Notes under the pieces: generated by a model
The model's input: the letters and a program-made list of their open reading frames with translations, nothing else
Told to the model about the DNA's origin: nothing
Databases searched by the model: none
Program-made: the position numbers and the translations under genes
Shown: positions 59,247 to 64,000 of the stretch, piece by piece
How positions within the stretch are numbered: position 1 is the stretch's first letter
How the letters are laid out: each line of letters begins with the position of its first letter
DNA from: Palsa-1033 sp963735455
Lineage (GTDB): Bacteria > Chloroflexota > Limnocylindria > Limnocylindrales > CSP1-4
Assembly (NCBI GenBank): GCA_963735455.1
Contig: CAVTKZ010000002.1
Span: 682,001-746,000 of the forward strand
DNA length: 64,000 bases
Direction of reading: 5' to 3'

Positions 59247-60016
59247 CCACAATTCGAGACAGATACAACGCGTTCATCGAGCGTCACGACCTAGCCTGGG
59301 AGCTGGTCTTCGCCTTCGTCGCAGTTGTGTTTGTAGCCTTGGGCTTTTTGATCGATCAGGCGCCAGAGGGCAGCCGGCCCGAGCTTGAGACAGTCGAGTG
59401 GGCTCTCACCGGACTCTTCGTCGCGGAGTTCGTGACGCGCATCCTGGCGGCCCACGATCGACTCCAGTACCTAAAAGGCCACTGGATCGACGTCGTGGCC
59501 CTTGCGCCGCCGATCCGGGCGCTTCGAATACTCCGGCTCCTTCGGTTGCTCCGCCTCATCCGAGCCTTCGCAGGCTTCTACCGGGCGTCGATGCACGTCG
59601 ATGGCCTCGCGCGGCATCGCGGCTTCGCGTGGCTGATCGTCTCGTGGCTCGCGGTCATGGTCATCTGCTCGATCGCACTGTATGCCGCCGAGCATGGGAT
59701 CAACAAAGCCATCGACTCACCCTTCGACGCGTTGTGGTGGGGCGTCGTCACGCTGTCGACGGTCGGCTACGGCGACGTTTACCCGATCACGCCGGAGGGG
59801 CGCCTGGCCGCGATGGTCCTGATGCTGCTCGGCATCGGACTCTTCTCCGCGATCACCGCGACAGCGACGAGCTATCTCCTCAGCACCTCGAAGCCACGCG
59901 ACACGTCGGGTCAGGGGCTCGTCGTGGATGAGCTAGAGCGCCTTGCCAGCCTGCGTGAACAGGGATCGCTCACCGATGACGAGTTCATCCTGGCAAAGAA
60001 GCGGCTTCTGGCATAG
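59243..60016 (+). CDS. Voltage-gated-type potassium channel with SHOCT tail
   Basis: 257 residues, six-helix Kv-type channel. S1 is near ELVFAFVAVVFVALGFLI, S4 is arginine-rich (RALRILRLLRLLRLIRAF), the pore has selectivity filter STVGYGDVYP (~residues 172-178), and S6 follows. The C-terminal ~30 residues (DELERLASLREQGSLTDDEF then ILAKKRLL) are a SHOCT domain. TTG 59243 overlaps the preceding stop (TTGA). It conducts K+ across the cytoplasmic membrane. Translational coupling to a secreted nuclease-like lipoprotein is unusual. Confidence 0.93.
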   Translation: MTTIRDRYNAFIERHDLAWELVFAFVAVVFVALGFLIDQAPEGSRPELETVEWALTGLFVAEFVTRILAAHDRLQYLKGHWIDVVALAPPIRALRILRLLRLLRLIRAFAGFYRASMHVDGLARHRGFAWLIVSWLAVMVICSIALYAAEHGINKAIDSPFDALWWGVVTLSTVGYGDVYPITPEGRLAAMVLMLLGIGLFSAITATATSYLLSTSKPRDTSGQGLVVDELERLASLREQGSLTDDEFILAKKRLLA

Positions 60017-60220
60017 CGATCGTCTTCGCCCTCGATCACCTCGGCAGGGCCGGCGGACGGGGGCCATCCCGGTCCTGACCGTCTGGCGCATGGTGCAAGG
60101 AAATCGCAAGCGGGTCTAGGCGCAGGGCGAGCACCCATGCCGTGGCGGCGTCGGCATGATCGTCCCGATCGTTCTCTTGCTACCCGGTGTCATCCACGTC
60201 TAGCCGGCGAAAGGAGCCGC

Positions 60221-60403
60221 ATGAACTCCCGAAAGCGCGAGCCTGCCACCGCAAAACGGTATCCCACCGACATTTCGACCGGTCCCATTGGGAGCGCGAA
60301 ACTGCGCGAGCCGGCGACCCCTGGCGAGCTCGCCAAGGTGCCCGAGATCAAGCCAAATGACCTGCGGCCCGAGCGGGGCGAGGTCACCAAGAGCACGCCA
60401 TAG
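60221..60403 (+). CDS. Small hydrophilic protein (60 aa)
   Basis: ATG 60221 follows AAGGAG by 5 nt. The product is Lys/Pro/Glu-rich (RKREPATAKRYPTDISTGPI, PEIKPNDLRPERGE) and probably disordered. No family recognised. The good ribosome-binding site is the main evidence. The preceding 60017-60220 contains no gene. Confidence 0.5.
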   Translation: MNSRKREPATAKRYPTDISTGPIGSAKLREPATPGELAKVPEIKPNDLRPERGEVTKSTP

Positions 60404-60447
60404 CGTCAGCGGCGTAGGTTCGACGGCTCGATCCGGTCGGTTGGCGA

Positions 60448-60603
60448 TCAGCGCGAAACGATCAGCAGTGCCACGCCCAGCACAAGCAACACGACGCCCG
60501 CGATGTAACCCGTCCTTGGTGGCAGACCGATGTTCGGTCCGCGCACCGCGGTGACCACGAGGGCAACGACTCCGGTGACAGCGAGGATGATCCCGATGGC
60601 CAC
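60448..60603 (-). CDS. Small two-helix membrane protein (51 aa)
   Basis: GTG 60603 is preceded by GAGGAGACGAAC. The protein is two membrane helices (AIGIILAVTGVVALVVTAV and TGYIAGVVLLVLGVALLIV) joined by RGPNIGLPPR. It resembles tiny DUF3185-like membrane proteins. It is convergent with the 60-aa gene. The 60604-60817 region upstream shows no gene. Confidence 0.65.
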   Translation of the reverse strand: MAIGIILAVTGVVALVVTAVRGPNIGLPPRTGYIAGVVLLVLGVALLIVSR

Positions 60604-60817
60604 GTTCGTCTCCTCACCCGCGACCCTCGGACGGGTAGATCGCGGTCGTCTTGCCGACCCTGGTTGCCCCGAGATGGAGCTCAAACGAGTCGCGTAGAGT
60701 GGTCAGCGCGTCGGTACGCAAGCGGAGGTCGAGGCTGGCAATGGTGGCTCATGTTAGTTGTAAGTGCCGCAACGCGCCAACGGTAGCCGCCGGCGGAATT
60801 GGCCGTTGACCCTTCCA

Positions 60818-60841
60818 TTCGTGCGTGAACTCACGCACGAA
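60818..60841. promoter_or_regulatory. 24-bp palindrome directly before tRNA-Arg
   Basis: TTCGTGCGTGA and TCACGCACGAA are perfect 11-bp inverted arms around AC, ending 4 bp before the mature tRNA 5' end. It could be a regulator site over the tRNA promoter, a processing hairpin or an integrase-related site. Confidence 0.6.
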
Positions 60842-60845
60842 CAAC

Positions 60846-60921
60846 GTCCCCGTAGCTCAGTGGACAGAGCAACCGCCTTCTAAGCGGTAGGTCGAAGGTT
60901 CGAACCCTTCCGGGGACGCCA
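60846..60921 (+). tRNA. tRNA-Arg (anticodon TCT)
   Basis: A complete 76-nt cloverleaf: acceptor GTCCCCG/CGGGGAC, D arm GCTCAGTGGACAGAGC, anticodon arm ACCGC-CTTCTAA-GCGGT (TCT), T arm GAAGG-TTCGAAC-CCTTC, and encoded CCA after discriminator G. Confidence 0.96.
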
Positions 60922-60948
60922 GCCACCCTGTGGCATGTGGCGACACCC

Positions 60949-61521
60949 TCAAGTCACCTTGCGGCCCTTGGGCGGCCTGCCGATGCGGCCGGGCTGAGTC
61001 TCGGACCCGAAGTCGAACACGAACCAGCACAGCTCGTTGCGGAGCCGCTGGTCGTCGAGGACGAGTTCGCGGATCTGCGTCGGGAGCTGGTCGCGCTGCC
61101 ACTGGCACTCCAACCGGCCGGCGGCTTCACGCACGCCCGCGGCCGCAGCGGCTTGGGCCGCCTTGATCGCATACGCCGCGGCACCGAGTTCGTGGGCGGC
61201 CACGTGGCCGACCGCCGCGGCCTGGGCGGCAGCGTAGGCGGAATACCGTGGGGCACCGGCCAGGTCCCGGGCCGCGGCATTGGCGTGACCGGCCGCCGTC
61301 CGGGCCACGCTCCAAGGGATCTCCCCGCGCGCCCAGGAACGGCCGAGCTCGATCGCCCGACGCGGTCGGTCGTCGTTCGGCTGTGCCCGCTCGAAGTACG
61401 GCAGCACGTGCTCCGCACAGTCAGCCGCCCAGAGCGCGAGGAGGCGATGGTCGTTGTCCTGGAGTGTCCCACCGCGCCCGACCGTGATGAACCGCGGGTC
61501 CCGGATCCGGGGGAGGATCAC
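60949..61521 (-). CDS. Imm-5-like putative immunity protein
   Basis: 190 residues with the pattern of the predicted polymorphic-toxin immunity family: DPRFITVGRGGTLQDNDHRL, LALWAADCAEHVLPYFERAQ, DDRPRRAIELGRSWARGEIP, then Ala-rich helices with AAHELGAAAYAIKAAQAA. The C-terminal ~45 residues, with LPTQIRELVLDDQRLRNELC, may be an appended domain. GTG 61521 is chosen because homology-like sequence begins just after it. No toxin gene is adjacent. The position next to tRNA-Arg and an excisionase-like gene suggests a small island. Confidence 0.75.
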   Translation of the reverse strand: MILPRIRDPRFITVGRGGTLQDNDHRLLALWAADCAEHVLPYFERAQPNDDRPRRAIELGRSWARGEIPWSVARTAAGHANAAARDLAGAPRYSAYAAAQAAAVGHVAAHELGAAAYAIKAAQAAAAAGVREAAGRLECQWQRDQLPTQIRELVLDDQRLRNELCWFVFDFGSETQPGRIGRPPKGRKVT

Positions 61522-62132
61522 CGGGCGGTCCCGGCCGCAGGATGAACCACGGGTCGATCGGATGCCTCGTTGTAGCCCGCCGCTCTGCCCTCTTAGCCAG
61601 GTCCGTGCTCTGTGCATGGACACTGTGCGCACAAGGACACCCTTAAGGCTATGGGTTCGGGTCGGATCGAGCGCTACTGTCGCACCAAGGCCACTGGTCG
61701 TGCTCACTACGTGCTCGGCGACAGCCGACGGCCGGGCGAGCCGGCCCGCTCGAGGGGCTTGCGGCTCGGCCTAATGCTCAGAGTGACCATGCAGCGAGAA
61801 TCGAATGGGTCAAGGGGCTGAATCGGTCCCGAACTGGGGCGAACGGCGTGGAGGGCCGCGAATGGCCGCGAAGGGCCGCGAAGGGCCGCGAAGGGCCGCG
61901 AAGGGCCGCGAAAGGTTGTCGCGCCCGGGCCGGCCCCAGCCGGGCAGCGGACAGCCCGGGAGCGCAGCCACGTGACCATGCCCGTGGTACTCCCGGACGT
62001 GACGAATGTACGGCTTGGCGGTGAACATGGCCCACCCCTACAGTCCACTCAGCAGCAGGCCGCACTCTACCCGTCGCAACCGGACGGGTCCGGAACGGCC
62101 GAAGACGCACCGACGTGAGGCAAACTCGACCG
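61522..62132. other. 611-bp region without a supportable gene
   Basis: Several short frames exist on both strands but none has a ribosome site, motif or composition worth calling. It contains TGTGCGCACA near 61624 (10-bp palindrome) and the 10-bp tandem repeat described separately. Base use is patchy compared with the coding regions, which fits decayed or mobile DNA. Confidence 0.5.
61854..61912. repeat. Six tandem copies of a 10-bp unit
   Basis: GGCCGCGAA(G/T) repeats at 61854, 61864, 61874, 61884, 61894 and 61904, nearly exact. The period is close to one helical turn. The unit is short and has no spacer, so it is not a CRISPR. It could be a phased protein-binding array or simple slippage. 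Confidence 0.85.
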
Positions 62133-62327
62133 ATGGCATCCATGGCCGCCACCGACCTGGGACCGATGCTCACCGCGAGCGAAGTTGCCGAGATGCTCCA
62201 CCTGCACGTGAACACGGTGAAGCGACTCGGGGACCGCGGCGAGCTCCCGTTCTATCGCGTCTGCAAGCGAGGCGATCGCCGCTTTCGCCTCGATGACGTG
62301 ATGGCCTTCCTCGCCCGCAACAGATAA
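62133..62327 (+). CDS. Excisionase/MerR-type helix-turn-helix protein (64 aa)
   Basis: A small DNA-binding protein of the excisionase family: MLTASEVAEMLHLHVNTVKR, LGDRGELPFYRVCKRGDRRF, RLDDVMAFLARN. Members bind DNA as single winged-HTH domains and act as excision factors or small regulators. ATG 62133 is used; GTG 62115 is possible. No integrase is adjacent. A GGCGGC/GCCGCC hairpin follows the stop near 62332. Confidence 0.88.
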   Translation: MASMAATDLGPMLTASEVAEMLHLHVNTVKRLGDRGELPFYRVCKRGDRRFRLDDVMAFLARNR

Positions 62328-62431
62328 TCCTGGCGGCTGAAGCCGCCCGCCTCCGCGATGGTCTTGGAGCGCTCGCCCCGCAGGCGGGCGCTCGCTGCTG
62401 TCCGACAGGAGCCGCGACGCGAGCCCGGGGC

Positions 62432-63739
62432 CTAGGAGCGGGGCAACGCCGCCAGGGTCCGATCCAGGATCCCGAGCGCCTCACCGACCTCGGCCGGGGT
62501 TACGTCAAGGGGCGGGATGAGCCGGATCACGTTGTGGTCCTGGCCGCAGCTCAGGACCAGCAGCCCGGCATCGGCGCAAGCGGCCAGCAGCGCCGAAGCC
62601 AGGTCGCCGTCGGGCTGCCGGGTCGCCCGATCCTTGACCAGCTCGACTCCGATCATCAGGCCCGGCCCACGCACGTCCCCGATCCGGGGATCCTCGGCGG
62701 CCATCGCCCCGAGGCCCCGGCTCAGCTCGGCGCCGCGCGCCGCCGCGTTCTCGACGAGGTTCTCGGCCTTGATCGTGGCCAGCACCGCGAGCGCCGCGGC
62801 ACAGGCCACCGGATTGCCGCCGTACGTGCTGCCATGGGCGCTCCGGCCCCACTTGACCTGCAGCTCGCGCCGGCTGACGATCGCCGAGAGGGGCAGCCCG
62901 TTGGCGATCGCCTTGGCCACGCACACCACGTCGGGCACGATCCCGGCGTGCTCGAACGACCACATCCGGCCCGTCCGGCCGTAGCCGGTCTGGACCTCGT
63001 CAGCGATCAGCACGATCCCGTGGGCGGTGCTGAACTCGCGCAGCGCCTGCAGGAAGCGGATCGGGGCCGGGTAGTAGCCGCCCTCGCCCTGGACGGGCTC
63101 GATCAGGATCGAGGCGATCGCCTCGGCCGGGATGACCGTCCGGACGAGCTCCTCGAGCGCCGCCAGGCAGACCGTGGTGGCCAGCTCGTCGTCGCCGCCG
63201 TAGTCGCGATAGGCTGCCGGGAAGGGCAGCAGGTGGACCCCGGGCAGGAGCGGCTCATAGCCGGCCCGGTAGTTGAGGGCCGAGCTGGTGACCGACGCGG
63301 CGCCGAATGTGCGGCCGTGGAAGCCACCCCGGAAGGCGACGATCCCGGCCCGGCCGGTGGTCCGCCGGGCGAGCTTGAGCGCGGCCTCGATCGCCTCGGA
63401 CCCGGAGTTCAGGAACATGACCGTGTCGAGCGGGGTCGGGAACGTGGCCGCGAGCTCGGCGGCCAGACGAACCACGGGCTCCGAGAAGCCGATCGCACCG
63501 GTCGGCACGATCAGCCGGTCGACCTGCTCGTGGATCGCCTTGCTGACCGCCGGATGGCGATGGCCGAGGGCCGAGACGGCGATCCCGTTGGCGAAGTCGA
63601 GGTAGGCCTTGCCGTCGGTGTCGTACAGCCGATGGCCGATCCCGTGGCTCCAGCTGCGCTCGAAGTAGCGGCCCAGGACGGGGGTCAGGTTGGGGTCGGC
63701 GAGCGCGGCCAGATCCAGGCCGCTGGCGTGAGGTTCCAT
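62432..63739 (-). CDS. Class III aminotransferase (4-aminobutyrate/acetylornithine type)
   Basis: A 435-residue PLP enzyme. It has LDFANGIAVSALGHRHPAVS, FLNSGSEAIEAALKLARRTT, GRAGIVAFRGGFHGRTFGAA, LIADEVQTGYGRTGRMWSFE, the PLP lysine in CVAKAIANGLPLSAIVS, and STYGGNPVACAAALAVL. The closest subgroup by these motifs is GABA/ornithine aminotransferases. ATG 63739 is fixed by a -10 box 6 nt upstream. It may supply the aldehyde oxidised by the dehydrogenase at 34359. Confidence 0.95.
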   Translation of the reverse strand: MEPHASGLDLAALADPNLTPVLGRYFERSWSHGIGHRLYDTDGKAYLDFANGIAVSALGHRHPAVSKAIHEQVDRLIVPTGAIGFSEPVVRLAAELAATFPTPLDTVMFLNSGSEAIEAALKLARRTTGRAGIVAFRGGFHGRTFGAASVTSSALNYRAGYEPLLPGVHLLPFPAAYRDYGGDDELATTVCLAALEELVRTVIPAEAIASILIEPVQGEGGYYPAPIRFLQALREFSTAHGIVLIADEVQTGYGRTGRMWSFEHAGIVPDVVCVAKAIANGLPLSAIVSRRELQVKWGRSAHGSTYGGNPVACAAALAVLATIKAENLVENAAARGAELSRGLGAMAAEDPRIGDVRGPGLMIGVELVKDRATRQPDGDLASALLAACADAGLLVLSCGQDHNVIRLIPPLDVTPAEVGEALGILDRTLAALPRS

Positions 63740-63751
63740 CCCCCGAGGATA
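63740..63751 (-). promoter_or_regulatory. Leaderless -10 element of the aminotransferase gene
   Basis: Minus-strand TATCCT (63751-63746), 6 nt CGGGGG, then ATG 63739. Confidence 0.6.
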
Positions 63752-63832
63752 CCGGGCACGGCCGCGACGGGCGCGACCGCGATGGCACAATGGCCGGGTT
63801 CCGCCCCCCTGGATGCGCGAGGCGCCAACTTC

Positions 63833-64000
63833 GTGATCGATTTCCGCCTGAGCGACGAGAACCGGCTGGTCCAGGCCAGCGCCCGAGCCTTCGCCGAGGC
63901 CGAGATCCTGCCCCACATCCGCGACTGGGACAGCAGCGGCGAGGCCCATCCGGAGGTCTTCGCCCGGATGGGCGAGCTGGGCTTCCTGGGTGCCCCGATT
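63833..64000 (+). CDS. Acyl-CoA dehydrogenase, N-terminal part (cut by right edge)
   Basis: The first 56 codons are visible: IDFRLSDENRLVQASARAFA, EAEILPHIRDWDSSGEAHPE and FARMGELGFLGAPI, which is the N-terminal helical domain of acyl-CoA dehydrogenases. GTG 63833 is the only plausible start in frame. It diverges from the aminotransferase gene. The catalytic parts lie outside the window. Confidence 0.85.
   Translation, partial: MIDFRLSDENRLVQASARAFAEAEILPHIRDWDSSGEAHPEVFARMGELGFLGAPI

Noticed and set aside
61612..61821. 69-aa plus-strand ORF between the Imm-like and excisionase-like genes
   Set aside because: No ribosome site, no recognisable motif, and an overlapping frame on the other strand is equally long.
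61854..61912. CRISPR array
   Set aside because: The repeat unit is 10 bp with no spacers, and no cas gene is in the window.

Overview
The window is GC-rich, densely coding bacterial chromosome, probably from an uncultured Chloroflexota lineage (Limnocylindria-like, soil or freshwater). This is an inference from the gene mix: poxvirus-type topoisomerase IB, LLM oxidoreductase, F420-type nitroreductase, a 2-oxoacid dehydrogenase operon ending in lipA, and many GTG/TTG starts. An actinobacterial origin is the main alternative. No rRNA, CRISPR array, phage structural gene or intact transposase is visible. Three tRNAs are present: Gln-CTG, Glu-CTC and Arg-TCT.

Layout. 0-9.3 kb: topoisomerase IB (cut by the left edge), an orphan membrane histidine kinase, and a run of stress/envelope genes (aquaporin, GlsB-like protein, AI-2E-type transporter, glycine-zipper protein, small unknowns), then an LLM oxidoreductase. 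9.3-16.4 kb: one minus-strand operon forming a self-sufficient hexitol phosphotransferase system (DeoR repressor, PfkB kinase, EIIC, EIIB, EIIA, Zn-dehydrogenase, HPr, EI), with a palindromic operator in front of the repressor gene. 16.5-25.4 kb: an accessory region of SnoaL-like proteins, a DUF3291 protein, an F420-type nitroreductase with its MarR regulator, a RibD-like reductase, a LuxR regulator and membrane proteins. It is punctuated by two 205-bp repeats carrying the 3' half of tRNA-Gln, and it ends at the intact tRNA-Gln gene. This looks like tandem integration at a tRNA.

25.7-40 kb: LCP cell-wall ligase, then metY-metX behind a leader with a Met/Cys-rich mini-ORF and an intrinsic terminator, a quinone/acryloyl-CoA reductase-like MDR, lipase, MBL hydrolase, glycosyltransferase, aldehyde dehydrogenase, MutY, NnrE and a zinc-ribbon protein. 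38.7-47 kb: a complete 2-oxoacid dehydrogenase complex (E3, E1 alpha, E1 beta, E2) followed by an SDR and lipoyl synthase, interrupted by an antisense gene for an HTH-XRE/PD-(D/E)XK-like protein. 47-56 kb: adenosine-deaminase-like enzyme, SufR-like regulator, acyl-CoA dehydrogenase, DUF1015 protein, hydrolase, tRNA-Glu, and a DgcN-like/dipeptide epimerase pair. 56-64 kb: orphan DNA methyltransferase, HNH-like lipoprotein with a K+ channel, tRNA-Arg, Imm-5-like protein, tandem repeat, excisionase-type HTH protein, class III aminotransferase, and the start of an acyl-CoA dehydrogenase.

Two properties cross the whole window. First, at least ten genes have a TANNNT -10 hexamer only 6-7 nt before the start codon, which implies leaderless mRNAs. 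Second, between 30.9 and 55.5 kb, six well-conserved genes carry single-base frame changes (twelve events, eleven of them one extra base). These suggest assembly indels in this stretch rather than many independent pseudogenes.

The strongest candidates for something undescribed are the metYX leader, which reads as a Met/Cys leader-peptide attenuator, and the tRNA-Gln-derived perfect cloverleaf repeats.
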